This document shows, piece after piece, positions 26,128 to 36,315 of a stretch of 64,000 bases of DNA; position 1 is the stretch's first letter, and each line of letters begins with the position of its first letter. The DNA comes from Enterobacter cloacae. GTDB lineage: Bacteria; Pseudomonadota; Gammaproteobacteria; Enterobacterales; Enterobacteriaceae. Under the pieces are notes generated by a model. It saw nothing but the letters and a program-made list of their open reading frames with translations, was not told the origin of the DNA and searched no databases. The stretch spans positions 372,001 through 436,000 of the forward strand of contig AP022133.1 in NCBI GenBank assembly GCA_014169315.1. The letters are read 5' to 3'. Made by a program: the position numbers and the translations under genes.

Positions 26128-26595
26128 ATGAAACTACGTGATTCGCTGGCAGACAATAACTCCATCCTTTTACAGGCAGAGGCCAGCACCTGGCAGGAAG
26201 CGGTAAAACTGAGCGTGGATCTGCTGGTTAAGGCTGACGTTGTCGAGCCGCGTTATTACCAGGCCATTCTTGATGGCGTTGCGCAGCATGGCCCTTACTT
26301 TGTGATTGCACCGGGCCTGGCAATGCCGCATGGCCGCCCGGAAGAGGGCGTCAAAAAAACGGGCTTCGCCCTGGTGACGCTGAAAACGCCCCTGGTGTTC
26401 AACCACGAAGATAACGATCCGGTCGACATCCTCATCACGATGGCCGCCGTCGATGCCAATACCCACCAGGAGGTGGGCATCATGCAGATCGTCAATCTGT
26501 TTGATGATGAAGCCAATTTTGACCGTTTACGTGCCTGCCGTACCGCGCAGGACGTGCTGGATTTAATTGATAACGCCACTGCGGCGGCAGTTTAA
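26128..26595 (+). CDS. ulaC: L-ascorbate PTS EIIA component UlaC
   Basis: UlaC accepts phosphate from HPr and passes it to UlaB. The 155-residue PTS EIIA type-2 protein has the phospho-histidine motif in [10 protein letters not shown] (His68). An AAGGA site precedes the ATG. It is the third gene of the operon. Confidence 0.95.
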   Translation: MKLRDSLADNNSILLQAEASTWQEAVKLSVDLLVKADVVEPRYYQAILDGVAQHGPYFVIAPGLAMPHGRPEEGVKKTGFALVTLKTPLVFNHEDNDPVDILITMAAVDANTHQEVGIMQIVNLFDDEANFDRLRACRTAQDVLDLIDNATAAAV

Positions 26596-26607
26596 GAGGA
26601 ATTGAAA

Positions 26608-27258
26608 ATGTCATTACCAATGTTGCAGGTTGCACTGGATAACCAGACGCTGTCTCACGCTTACGAAACCACCCGCCTGATTGCGGAAGAAGTCGATATT
26701 ATTGAAGTGGGTACCATCCTCTGCGTGGGTGAAGGCGTGCGCGCTGTGCGCGATCTGAAAGCGCTTTATCCGCACAAAATCGTGCTGGCGGATGCCAAAA
26801 TTGCTGACGCGGGCAAAATCCTCTCTCGTATGTGCTTTGAAGCCAATGCTGACTGGGTCACCGTGATTTGCTGTGCAGATATCAACACCGCCAAAGGCGC
26901 ACTGGATGTGGCAAAAGAGTTCAATGGTGACGTCCAGATTGAACTGACCGGCTTCTGGACCTGGGAACAGGCACAGGAGTGGCGCGATGCGGGTATCCAG
27001 CAGGTGGTGTACCACCGTAGCCGCGATGCGCAGGCCGCCGGTGTTGCGTGGGGAGAAGCAGATATCAGCGCCATCAAACGTCTGGCCGATATGGGCTTCA
27101 AAGTCACCGTAACGGGGGGGCTGGCGCTGGAAGATCTGCCGCTGTTCAAAGGCATTCCCATTCACGTGTTTATTGCCGGTCGTAGCATCCGTGATGCCGC
27201 GTCTCCGGTAGAAGCGGCGCGTCAGTTCAAACGTTCAATCGCTCAGCTTTGGGGCTAA
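26608..27258 (+). CDS. ulaD: 3-keto-L-gulonate-6-phosphate decarboxylase UlaD
   Basis: UlaD decarboxylates 3-keto-L-gulonate 6-phosphate to L-xylulose 5-phosphate. The 216-residue orotidine-phosphate-decarboxylase-superfamily barrel shows Asp11, Glu33 and the Asp62-x-Lys64 catalytic pair in [11 protein letters not shown], and the phosphate loop FIAGRSIR near the end. The start at 26608 gives [10 protein letters not shown], two codons inside the longest frame. Confidence 0.97.
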   Translation: MSLPMLQVALDNQTLSHAYETTRLIAEEVDIIEVGTILCVGEGVRAVRDLKALYPHKIVLADAKIADAGKILSRMCFEANADWVTVICCADINTAKGALDVAKEFNGDVQIELTGFWTWEQAQEWRDAGIQQVVYHRSRDAQAAGVAWGEADISAIKRLADMGFKVTVTGGLALEDLPLFKGIPIHVFIAGRSIRDAASPVEAARQFKRSIAQLWG

Positions 27259-27267
27259 GGAGCGGGT

Positions 27268-28134
27268 ATGTTGTCAAAACAGGTCCCGCTTGGCATCTAT
27301 GAAAAGGCACTCCCTGCGGGGGAATGTTGGCTGGCGCGGCTGCAGCTGGCAAAACAGCTGGGTTTCGACTTTGTCGAAATGTCCGTAGATGAGACGGACG
27401 ATCGTCTCTCTCGGCTCGACTGGAGCCGTGAACAGCGCCTGGCACTGGTGAGCGCTGTTGCTGAAACGGGCGTGCGTGTTCCTTCCATGTGCCTCAGCGC
27501 TCACCGCCGTTTTCCTCTCGGGAGTGAAGATGATACCGTGCGGGCTCAGGGGCTGGAGATCATGCGTAAAGCCATTCGCTTTGCGCAGGATGTCGGTATC
27601 CGTGTGATCCAGCTTGCCGGGTATGACGTTTATTACCAGGAAGCCAACGATGAGACGCGTCGACGTTTTCGCGACGGCCTGAAAGAGAGCGTCGACATGG
27701 CCAGCCGCGCGCAGGTGACGCTGGCGATGGAGATTATGGATTACCCGTTAATGAACTCTATCAGCAAGGCTCTGGGTTATGCCCATTACCTGAATAACCC
27801 GTGGTTCCAGCTTTACCCTGATATCGGCAACCTGTCGGCATGGGATAATGACGTACAGATGGAGCTTCAGGCGGGTATCGGGCATATCGTGGCGGTACAC
27901 GTCAAAGATACGCGTCCTGGCGTTTTCAAAAATGTTCCGTTCGGCACCGGGGTGGTGGATTTCGAACGGTGCTTCCAGACGCTCAAACAGACCGGTTATT
28001 GCGGGCCTTACCTGATTGAGATGTGGAGCGAAACGTCGGACGACCCGGCAGGTGAAGTGGCGAAAGCACGGGACTGGGTGCGCGAGCGTATGGCGCGGGC
28101 AGGGTTGATGGAGGCCGAAGATGCGACAGCTTAA
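27268..28134 (+). CDS. ulaE: L-xylulose-5-phosphate 3-epimerase UlaE
   Basis: UlaE converts L-xylulose 5-phosphate to L-ribulose 5-phosphate. The 288-residue TIM-barrel protein belongs to the xylose-isomerase-like family. Likely metal residues lie in [29 protein letters not shown] and IEMWSE. It is 4 residues longer than E. coli UlaE at the C terminus and overlaps ulaF by 14 bases. Confidence 0.96.
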   Translation: MLSKQVPLGIYEKALPAGECWLARLQLAKQLGFDFVEMSVDETDDRLSRLDWSREQRLALVSAVAETGVRVPSMCLSAHRRFPLGSEDDTVRAQGLEIMRKAIRFAQDVGIRVIQLAGYDVYYQEANDETRRRFRDGLKESVDMASRAQVTLAMEIMDYPLMNSISKALGYAHYLNNPWFQLYPDIGNLSAWDNDVQMELQAGIGHIVAVHVKDTRPGVFKNVPFGTGVVDFERCFQTLKQTGYCGPYLIEMWSETSDDPAGEVAKARDWVRERMARAGLMEAEDATA

Positions 28135-28807
28135 GCAGCAGGTGTTTGAGGCCAATATGGATCTTCCCCGCTATGGTCTGGTGACGTTCACCTGGGGCAA
28201 CGTCAGCGCTATCGATCGTGAGCAGGGGCGGGTTGTGATTAAGCCCAGTGGCGTGGCGTACGAGACCATGACAGTCGACGATATGGTGGTGCTGGATCTC
28301 GAAGGTAATGTTGTTGACGGTAACTGGCGTCCTTCTTCCGATACGGCCACCCATCTGGCGCTGTACCGGCGTTATCCGTCGCTTGGCGGTGTTGTGCATA
28401 CCCACTCCACGCATGCCACTGCCTGGGCGCAGGCAGGGCTGGCGATCCCGGCACTGGGAACAACGCATGCGGACTACTTCTTTGGTGATATTCCCTGCAC
28501 GCGCGCGCTAGCGCAGGCGGAAGTGGAAGGTGAGTACGAGCTCAACACCGGTAAGGTCATTATCGAAACGCTGGCTGAACGTGAGCCGCTGCATACGCCG
28601 GGCATTGTGGTGTATCAGCACGGCCCGTTCGCCTGGGGAAAAGATGCTCATGACGCCGTACATAATGCGGTCGTCATGGAGGAAGTGGCACGAATGGCGT
28701 GGATTGCCCGCGGTATTAACCCACATCTTCAGGGGATTGATGATTACCTGATGAACAAGCATTTCATGCGTAAGCATGGTCCAAATGCCTACTACGGGCA
28801 GAAGTGA
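28121..28807 (+). CDS. ulaF: L-ribulose-5-phosphate 4-epimerase UlaF
   Basis: UlaF makes D-xylulose 5-phosphate, which enters the pentose phosphate pathway. The 228-residue class II aldolase-family enzyme is AraD-like, with zinc ligands in the [11 protein letters not shown] motif (His about 95 and 97) and a later His in [10 protein letters not shown]. It is the last gene of the operon, coupled to ulaE by a 14-base overlap. Confidence 0.97.
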   Translation: MRQLKQQVFEANMDLPRYGLVTFTWGNVSAIDREQGRVVIKPSGVAYETMTVDDMVVLDLEGNVVDGNWRPSSDTATHLALYRRYPSLGGVVHTHSTHATAWAQAGLAIPALGTTHADYFFGDIPCTRALAQAEVEGEYELNTGKVIIETLAEREPLHTPGIVVYQHGPFAWGKDAHDAVHNAVVMEEVARMAWIARGINPHLQGIDDYLMNKHFMRKHGPNAYYGQK

Positions 28808-28813
28808 ATAAGT

Positions 28814-28857
28814 GCTCTGGAATACCAAAACAGTTGTAACCGGTGGTATTTCAGAGC
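28814..28857 (+). terminator. Long hairpin after ulaF
   Basis: GCTCTGGAATACCA pairs with TGGTATTTCAGAGC over 14 positions with one G-U wobble and a 16-base loop, starting 7 bases after the ulaF stop. There is no U-tract on the plus strand. It is probably the 3' boundary or a stabilising stem of the ula message. Confidence 0.5.
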
Positions 28858-28865
28858 CATTCGCA

Positions 28866-28890
28866 AAAAAAAAGCCCCCGGGCAGGGGGC
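28866..28890 (-). terminator. Terminator of yjfY (minus strand)
   Basis: The stem GCCCCC/GGGGGC (28874-28890) has an A8 run on its left side, which reads as a U8 tract on the minus strand. This is 58 bases beyond the yjfY stop. Confidence 0.8.
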
Positions 28891-28947
28891 AAGTCAAACT
28901 ATGGCTATATTCTCTTTGTTGGCTTTCCTGGTGCTAGCGTTAAAGCG

Positions 28948-29223
28948 TTATCGGTAAATATCTGCACTGGCGTGCATATTGCCGTTGCTGCCAGGCTCAC
29001 GCATCAGTATGACGTGATAGTATGTTGCACCCTGCGCATCGGTTTCTTCATTAATTGCCTGATCTGCTTCACTTTCAGTGGCGAAATTATGATTGATGTA
29101 GATTACGCCTAAGCTTTGCACATCATCCATGTTTCTGGCCTGTCGGCCGTCTATCTTGATGGCTGCCATTGCGTTTGCACTGAGCAATAGCGCAGCCATA
29201 ATGGCGATTGCGATTTTTTTCAT
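28948..29223 (-). CDS. yjfY: Small secreted DUF1471 protein YjfY
   Basis: This is a 91-residue protein with a clear signal peptide (MKKIAIAIMAALLLSANAMA) and a YhcN/DUF1471 domain. The C-terminal half (QSLGVIYINHNF... to ASADIYR) is nearly the same as in E. coli YjfY. Its function is unknown, and relatives are stress or biofilm proteins. The start is the codon giving the signal peptide. An upstream ATG adds 43 residues without family support. Confidence 0.9.
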   Translation of the reverse strand: MKKIAIAIMAALLLSANAMAAIKIDGRQARNMDDVQSLGVIYINHNFATESEADQAINEETDAQGATYYHVILMREPGSNGNMHASADIYR

Positions 29224-29438
29224 GATATACGCTCCACGACTGCGTGCTGTGTGACGGTTTATTGCTCTCCTTTTTTCTTCAGATGGGCTCTGATTAAAGT
29301 GTAATCGCTTATCAGATGCGGATAAGTGACCATTTCTGATGCAGTTGTTCAAAAAAACAACGCTTCCTGATGTGATTAATTTTAAATCATCCAGTTAGGG
29401 TCACTTTGCGCTTTGTGCGAATTTTTTGCGCAATCAGC

Positions 29439-29467
29439 TTGAGTTTCCAGGGTCACGCAAGTATTAT
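29439..29467 (+). promoter_or_regulatory. Sigma-70 promoter of the rpsF operon
   Basis: TTGAGT (29439-29444) and TATTAT (29462-29467) are separated by exactly 17 bases, about 100 bases upstream of rpsF. This is the best promoter in the 343-base yjfY-rpsF gap. The rest of that gap before about 29400 shows nothing that I can name. Confidence 0.65.
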
Positions 29468-29481
29468 GACGCGTCAATTTT

Positions 29482-29962
<481 letters not shown>

Positions 29963-29968
29963 TTTCTG

Positions 29969-30515
<547 letters not shown>

Positions 30516-30544
30516 TCGGGCACGGTCCATTAATACGACTTTAA

Positions 30545-31006
<462 letters not shown>

Positions 31007-31029
31007 TTTTTACTCTGCTCACGTCGAAG

Positions 31030-31060
31030 CGCCGGCCTTGTGCCGGCGTTTTGCTTTTTA
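31030..31060 (+). terminator. Terminator after rplI
   Basis: CGCCGGC pairs with GCCGGCG around a 5-base loop and is followed by TTTTGCTTTTT, 23 bases past the rplI stop. Confidence 0.9.
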
Positions 31061-31155
31061 ACGGTACCAGACACGTTTTCTTGCTTGTATGGTAGCTATT
31101 CCAGGCTCCTTCTCTGATAATAAATTGAAACGCAATTTTATTTATGAGATTTGTC

Positions 31156-32085
31156 ATGGAAACTGTTCTGCCCACGCCCGTGTTTGCCCGTCGCAATGTG
31201 GCCTATGCCTGCGCCACGCTCTGCTGTCTGCTTTGGGGTAGCTCCTACCCGGCCATTAAAAACGGTTATGAACTCTTCCTGATTGCGACTGATGATATCC
31301 CGTCGAAAGTGGTGTTCGCTGGCTACCGTTTTCTGTTTGCGGGTGTGTTGTTACTCCTCTTTGCATTAGCACAGCGCAAACCCATCGCCCGATTAACACC
31401 CGCTCAGTTTGGGCAACTGACTGTCCTGGGTCTGACGCAGACGACCATTCAATACACTTTCTTTTATATCGGGCTGGCCTACACCACGGGTGTCAATGGT
31501 TCGATCATGAATGCCACCGGGACTTTCTTCAGCGTACTGCTGGCACACTTTATCTATCACAACGACAAGCTTAGCTATAACAAAACGCTGGGTTGTATTC
31601 TGGGGTTTGCCGGAGTGATGCTGGTGAACTTCCACAGTGGGCTAAGCGAGTTCCACTTTGTCTGGAATGGCGACGGGTTTGTGGTGCTGGCGGCATTTAT
31701 CCTCTCTGCTGCCACGCTTTACGGAAAACGCATCTCTCAGACGGTCGACCCCATGGTGATGACCGGATGGCAGCTGGCTATCGGCGGGGCGATGCTGGTG
31801 GCAGGTGGCTATGTCACGGGGGGCACGCTGGTGCTGCATAGCGTCAACGCGCTGGCGGTACTGGGATATCTGACGTTGCTCTCATCTGTGGCCTTCGCGT
31901 TGTGGAGCATGCTACTCAAAGTCAACCGCGTCAGTATGATCGCACCGTTTAACTTCGTGATACCGGTGGCGGGAACGGTGCTGTCTGCCATATTCCTTGG
32001 CGAAAATATCCTGGAGATAAAATATGCCGTTGCGCTGGTGCTGGTGTGTTCGGGGATTTGGTGGGTGAATAAGCGGAGCCACTGA
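31156..32085 (+). CDS. DMT-superfamily (EamA) transporter
   Basis: This is an inner-membrane protein of about 309 residues with ten predicted membrane helices in two EamA repeats. The first begins around ATLCCLLWGSSYPAIKNGYE and the second around GDGFVVLAAFILSAATLYGKRISQ. GENILEIKYAVALVLVCSGI ends the second repeat. Relatives export metabolites or amino acids, but the substrate is not readable. ATG codons at 31144 and 31156 are both possible. The second was chosen because a weak GAG lies before it. It occupies the rplI-ytfB interval, so it is lineage-specific relative to E. coli K-12. Confidence 0.85.
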   Translation: METVLPTPVFARRNVAYACATLCCLLWGSSYPAIKNGYELFLIATDDIPSKVVFAGYRFLFAGVLLLLFALAQRKPIARLTPAQFGQLTVLGLTQTTIQYTFFYIGLAYTTGVNGSIMNATGTFFSVLLAHFIYHNDKLSYNKTLGCILGFAGVMLVNFHSGLSEFHFVWNGDGFVVLAAFILSAATLYGKRISQTVDPMVMTGWQLAIGGAMLVAGGYVTGGTLVLHSVNALAVLGYLTLLSSVAFALWSMLLKVNRVSMIAPFNFVIPVAGTVLSAIFLGENILEIKYAVALVLVCSGIWWVNKRSH

Positions 32086-32095
32086 GTGGGGCATT

Positions 32096-32123
32096 GCCGG
32101 GCGGCGCTGACGCTTGCCCGGCC
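32096..32123. repeat. REP element
   Basis: GCCGGGCGGCGCTGACGC followed by TTGCCCGGCC is a classical enterobacterial REP palindrome. It lies between the convergent DMT transporter and ytfB genes. Confidence 0.8.
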
Positions 32124-32131
32124 TACGGCAA

Positions 32132-32779
32132 CTAACGCACCCGGATAAAACTTCCGTCGTTCTGACGCGTAAAGAGCACCTGCTGGCCGTTTCCGGCATC
32201 AATGGTCAGGCCCGTCACCACACCGCTGGCGTTCTGACGAATCTGCACCATCTGGCCGTTTTGCAGATTGCTGAGCGGCTTACCTGTACCTTCAACCTGT
32301 GCCATCGCATAGACATCGGTCGGTGGCAGATTATGGTCGCGGAACAGTTGCGCGAGGGTTTTACCCGGCTCTACGCGATAGGTGCGCCACTGTTGCTCAA
32401 TTCCGGTGGGTTGCCGCGTTTGTTGAGGTTCTGAAGGGGTTGCGGCCTGTTCCTGCGGCTGCTCATCCTGAACCGGCTCTGGTTCAACTGGCGCGACCTG
32501 GCCCGGATCGTTAGATGGCGTAACCAGCTGAGTCTGCATAGGTTGAGCATCAGGCTGTGGTCGCGTTTGCGACTGGAGATCCAACTGTGCATTACGGGTC
32601 ACCGTTGTGGTGCCCGTATCCTCACCGCCGGTAGGAAGCAAGAAGCCAATTATCATCAGCAGCGCTCCGATGATAATGCCTCTGCGATGCAGGGACGGTA
32701 GCGGATCCATGATGCGAAAATGATCTGGCGCATACCAGATTTTCGCCAGGGTAGGTTTCAGTTCAAATCGCCCGGGCAT
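32132..32779 (-). CDS. ytfB: Cell-division-associated OapA-domain protein YtfB
   Basis: This is a 215-residue single-pass inner-membrane protein with a cytoplasmic N terminus (OapA_N, MPGRFELKPTL), a membrane segment at about 34-49, a Gln/Pro-rich periplasmic linker (about 60-125) and a C-terminal OapA/LysM-like domain (TYRVEPGKTLAQLFRDHNLP). E. coli YtfB affects cell division and binds glycans through this domain. The length and ends match E. coli. Confidence 0.92.
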   Translation of the reverse strand: MPGRFELKPTLAKIWYAPDHFRIMDPLPSLHRRGIIIGALLMIIGFLLPTGGEDTGTTTVTRNAQLDLQSQTRPQPDAQPMQTQLVTPSNDPGQVAPVEPEPVQDEQPQEQAATPSEPQQTRQPTGIEQQWRTYRVEPGKTLAQLFRDHNLPPTDVYAMAQVEGTGKPLSNLQNGQMVQIRQNASGVVTGLTIDAGNGQQVLFTRQNDGSFIRVR

Positions 32780-33011
32780 GGCTTTCCTCCTGCTCCGCGT
32801 CTTTTTTATCCTGTCCTGAGAAGTGTAGTTTGCTAACTGCCTGATGGGCGTAACAAAGCCAGCTTTCGTGACACATATTTGGGAAAATCCTGACTGGCTC
32901 TATTGTTTCTGTTTCGTCGCAGTTTGTCACCTTTACTTCAGACAAAGTTTTACCCATAAGGGCATGGCTGCTATGCTGCCCGCTACTTTAAATGTGATGG
33001 AAGGAAAACCC

Positions 33012-33632
33012 ATGACCACCCCGACTTTTGACACTATCGAAGCGCAGGCAAGCTACGGTATCGGCTTGCAGGTAGGACAGCAGCTGAGCGAATCCGGCCT
33101 GGAAGGCCTGTTACCGGAAGCGCTGGTGGCGGGTATCGCTGACGCGCTGGAAGGCAAACATCCGGCGGTTCCGGTTGATGTTGTGCATCGCGCGCTGCGT
33201 GAAATCCACGAACGTGCTGACGCCGTGCGTCGTGCGCGTTTCGAAGAAATGGCTGCCGAAGGCGTGAAATACCTGGAAGAAAACCGTGAGCGTGAAGGCG
33301 TGAACAGCACCGAGTCCGGCCTGCAGTTCCGCGTGATCAACCAGGGTGACGGCACTATCCCGGCACGTACTGACCATGTTCGCGTGCACTACACCGGTAA
33401 GCTTATCGACGGTACTGTATTTGACAGCTCCGTGCAGCGTGGCGAACCGGCTGAGTTCCCGGTTAACGGTGTTATCGCTGGCTGGATCGAAGCGCTGACC
33501 CTGATGCCAGTGGGTTCCAAATGGGAACTGACTATCCCGCAGAACCTGGCCTATGGCGAGCGTGGCGCGGGCGCGTCCATCCCACCATTCAGCACCCTGG
33601 TGTTTGAAGTCGAATTGCTGGAAATCCTGTAA
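33012..33632 (+). CDS. fklB: FKBP-type peptidyl-prolyl isomerase FklB (FKBP22)
   Basis: FklB is a homodimeric prolyl isomerase. The start at 33012 gives [10 protein letters not shown] and 206 residues. An N-terminal helical dimerisation domain (about 1-95) precedes the FKBP domain, with [18 protein letters not shown] and [24 protein letters not shown]. There is no signal peptide. The longer upstream frame contains unrelated sequence and is rejected. A hairpin terminator follows. Confidence 0.96.
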   Translation: MTTPTFDTIEAQASYGIGLQVGQQLSESGLEGLLPEALVAGIADALEGKHPAVPVDVVHRALREIHERADAVRRARFEEMAAEGVKYLEENREREGVNSTESGLQFRVINQGDGTIPARTDHVRVHYTGKLIDGTVFDSSVQRGEPAEFPVNGVIAGWIEALTLMPVGSKWELTIPQNLAYGERGAGASIPPFSTLVFEVELLEIL

Positions 33633-33942
33633 TCGACATACGATTTTCCTCTCCCTGTGCGGGAGGGGAAAATAGTGAGAAAACCTATAGTTACACCTGA
33701 ATCAACATTTTATCTTGCAAATGTATATGTTGCGTGTATTTTTGTGAGCTGTTTCGCGTTGTATGAGTGATATGACACTCACTTTAAACATATTATTAAC
33801 ATAATATTCAAATCATAGTATTCATCCCGCCGATTCTTACCTAATATCGATGAGTCCTTTCATGGGGACCGTCATCTTTTGACGTATTTAAAGGCCAGAA
33901 GAGCCTTAACAACACAGACAGGCATAAACAGGAAAATATCAC
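33633..33942. other. Intergenic region fklB-cycA
   Basis: The region begins with a hairpin at 33643-33673, a 13-bp stem ATTTTCCTCTCCC with one wobble and a 5-base loop. It probably ends fklB and is related to the dispersed CTCTCCC hairpins. An AT-rich stretch follows (33680-33850). The last 100 bases should be the cycA leader. AACAACACAG at 33908-33917 matches the CA-rich type of site bound by the small RNA GcvB, which represses cycA in E. coli. Confidence 0.5.
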
Positions 33943-35352
33943 ATGGTAGATCAGATCAAAGTCGCCGCCGTTGAAGAGGCGTCGTCTGAACAGTCGCTAC
34001 GGCGCAATCTCACAAACCGTCATATTCAGCTTATTGCCATTGGTGGTGCCATCGGTACCGGGCTGTTTATGGGATCGGGTAAAACCATTAGCCTTGCCGG
34101 GCCGTCGATCATTTTCGTTTATATGATCATCGGCTTTATGCTCTTTTTCGTGATGCGTGCAATGGGTGAATTGCTGCTCTCGAACCTCGAATACAAGTCC
34201 TTCAGCGACTTCGCTTCCGATCTGCTCGGCCCCTGGGCGGGCTATTTTACCGGCTGGACATACTGGTTCTGCTGGGTGGTAACCGGTATGGCGGATGTCG
34301 TCGCGATTACCGCCTATGCGCAGTTCTGGTTCCCCGGTTTGTCGGACTGGGTGGCCTCGCTGGCCGTTATCGTTCTGCTGCTGAGCCTGAACCTTGCCAC
34401 CGTGAAAATGTTCGGTGAGATGGAGTTCTGGTTCGCGATGATCAAAATCGTGGCGATTGTGGGGCTCATTGTGGTGGGGCTGGTGATGATTCTCACGCAT
34501 TTCCAGTCGCCAACGGGCGTTCAGGCCTCGTTTACCCATCTGTGGAATGACGGTGGCTGGTTCCCGAAAGGCATCAGCGGATTCTTTGCCGGGTTCCAGA
34601 TTGCAGTATTTGCCTTTGTGGGAATTGAGCTGGTAGGTACTACCGCTGCGGAAACCAAGGATCCAGAGAAGTCTCTGCCGCGTGCAATCAACTCTATTCC
34701 GGTTCGTATCATCATGTTCTACGTCTTCGCGCTGGTCATCATTATGTCCGTGACGCCGTGGAGCTCCGTCGTGCCAACCAAGAGCCCGTTCGTCGAGCTG
34801 TTCGTTCTGGTGGGGCTGCCAGCAGCAGCGAGCCTGATTAACTTCGTGGTGCTGACGTCTGCTGCCTCTTCCGCGAACAGCGGTGTTTTCTCTACCAGCC
34901 GCATGCTGTTTGGGCTGGCACAGGAAGGCGTTGCGCCGAGCGCGTTCGCCAAACTGTCTAAGCGCGCGGTACCGGCGAAAGGGTTAACCTTCTCCTGCAT
35001 GTGCCTGTTGGGCGGTGTGGTAATGCTCTACGTGAACCCGAGCGTGATCGGTGCCTTCACCATGATCACCACGGTGTCTGCGATCCTGTTCATGTTTGTC
35101 TGGACTATCATCCTGTGCTCGTACCTGGTGTACCGCAAACAGCGTCCACATCTGCATGAAAAATCGATCTACAAGATGCCATTGGGCAAGCTGATGTGCT
35201 GGGTGTGTATGGCGTTCTTCGTGTTCGTACTGGTTCTGTTGACGCTGGAAGATGACACTCGTCAGGCGCTGCTCGTCACGCCACTGTGGTTCATCGCACT
35301 GGGTCTGGGCTGGCTGTTTATCGGTAAGAAACGTATGGCGGGTGTGCGTTAA
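33943..35352 (+). CDS. cycA: D-serine/D-alanine/glycine:H+ symporter CycA
   Basis: CycA is a 12-helix amino-acid permease of the APC superfamily that also admits D-cycloserine. The 469-residue protein begins MVDQIKVAAVEE and has the APC signature NLTNRHIQLIAIGGAIGTGL at the first membrane segment and FAGFQIAVFAFVGIELVGTTAAE in helix 6. It is flanked by its own leader and a strong terminator, so it is monocistronic. Confidence 0.97.
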   Translation: MVDQIKVAAVEEASSEQSLRRNLTNRHIQLIAIGGAIGTGLFMGSGKTISLAGPSIIFVYMIIGFMLFFVMRAMGELLLSNLEYKSFSDFASDLLGPWAGYFTGWTYWFCWVVTGMADVVAITAYAQFWFPGLSDWVASLAVIVLLLSLNLATVKMFGEMEFWFAMIKIVAIVGLIVVGLVMILTHFQSPTGVQASFTHLWNDGGWFPKGISGFFAGFQIAVFAFVGIELVGTTAAETKDPEKSLPRAINSIPVRIIMFYVFALVIIMSVTPWSSVVPTKSPFVELFVLVGLPAAASLINFVVLTSAASSANSGVFSTSRMLFGLAQEGVAPSAFAKLSKRAVPAKGLTFSCMCLLGGVVMLYVNPSVIGAFTMITTVSAILFMFVWTIILCSYLVYRKQRPHLHEKSIYKMPLGKLMCWVCMAFFVFVLVLLTLEDDTRQALLVTPLWFIALGLGWLFIGKKRMAGVR

Positions 35353-35371
35353 TACGTTTGAAAACGTTACA

Positions 35372-35405
35372 GGCCCGGTAAGCGTAATCGCTACCGGGCC
35401 TTTTT
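35372..35405 (+). terminator. Terminator after cycA
   Basis: GGCCCGGTA pairs with TACCGGGCC, with an inner AGCG/CGCT stem, followed by TTTTT. It also lies just past the stop of the convergent ytfE. Confidence 0.9.
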
Positions 35406-35406
35406 G

Positions 35407-36069
35407 TTACTCTCCGGCTAATGCACGCGGGAACAGAACGTTGTTCTCAAGACTGATGTGTTCCATCAGGTCGTCAATCATCTCGTTAATACCGTTGTAC
35501 ATCGCTTTCCACGTCGTACACGCTTCCGGCGGCGGTGTGACGTTGTTGGTGGTGTGTTTGATCACTTCCAGCAGTTCACCTGCATCATCATGTTCGCTTT
35601 CCATCACGCTAATAGGCCCCATTGCCTGGCTGCCCATACCCTGTTTAATCATCGGGAAGAGGATCTGCTCTTCTTTCATCATATGGCTGGAAAGTTCTTC
35701 GTGCAGCATGGTCAGATATTTCGCCAGACCGCGTGGCACCGAAGGCTTGTCGGCATGCACGCGCTCAACTTTGGTCGCCTGCAGGATAAGCTCTGGTAAC
35801 TGTTCGCGGTGACGATCATGGTAACGCACGATGATATGGTCGATGATTTCGGTAAGTGGTGCGGCGCGCCAGTCTTTTTCAATGGGCTGTGCGGCCAGCT
35901 GTGCCAGCTCCGCTTCAATAACCTCTACATCCAGCTCTTTGCGCGAGGCCGCACGCGCCAGAGTTTGCTTACCGCCGCAGCAGTAGTCCATATCATATTT
36001 ACGGAACAGCGCCGAAGCGCGAGGGATGGAGAGCGCCAGCTCGCCGAGTGGTTGGTCGCGGAAGGCCAT
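35407..36069 (-). CDS. ytfE: Di-iron Fe-S cluster repair protein YtfE (RIC)
   Basis: YtfE is a hemerythrin-like di-iron protein that restores iron-sulfur clusters damaged by nitric oxide. The 220-residue protein has the N-terminal ScdA_N domain with Cys30-Cys31 in [10 protein letters not shown], and a four-helix bundle carrying the metal ligands. These include His204 and Glu208 in [12 protein letters not shown] at the same numbers as in E. coli. A perfect NsrR palindrome lies 26 bases upstream of its start. Confidence 0.97.
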   Translation of the reverse strand: MAFRDQPLGELALSIPRASALFRKYDMDYCCGGKQTLARAASRKELDVEVIEAELAQLAAQPIEKDWRAAPLTEIIDHIIVRYHDRHREQLPELILQATKVERVHADKPSVPRGLAKYLTMLHEELSSHMMKEEQILFPMIKQGMGSQAMGPISVMESEHDDAGELLEVIKHTTNNVTPPPEACTTWKAMYNGINEMIDDLMEHISLENNVLFPRALAGE

Positions 36070-36095
36070 AGCAGTTACCTCATCATCAATAATAT

Positions 36096-36118
36096 AAGAT
36101 GCATTTTAAATGCATCTT
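36096..36118. promoter_or_regulatory. NsrR operator of ytfE
   Basis: The 11-base arms AAGATGCATTT and AAATGCATCTT form a perfect 23-bp palindrome around one central base. This agrees with the NsrR consensus of two 11-mer half sites. The repressor gene nsrR is in this window at 13522. Confidence 0.9.
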
Positions 36119-36249
36119 TGTGGCGATACTATAACCCTTTAGGGGCAAAGTTGAAAATGAGATGTAGGTCACGAAAAAAATCTTGTGTATTAACCTGCTG
36201 AATGGATTTGGAAAATTTCTTTCGAAAGTTTTTAAAGGTGGATAAGCAG

Positions 36250-36276
36250 TAAACAACCCGCCGCACCTGCCGATAG
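36250..36276 (+). promoter_or_regulatory. Sigma-28 (FliA) promoter of the first chemoreceptor
   Basis: TAAACAAC (36250-36257) and GCCGATAG (36269-36276) are separated by exactly 11 bases. The consensus is TAAAGTTT-N11-GCCGATAA. The site lies 39 bases upstream of the ATG. Confidence 0.8.
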
Positions 36277-36315
36277 ATACACGTCAGACAATATCCCGCA
36301 TATAAAAGGCTACGC

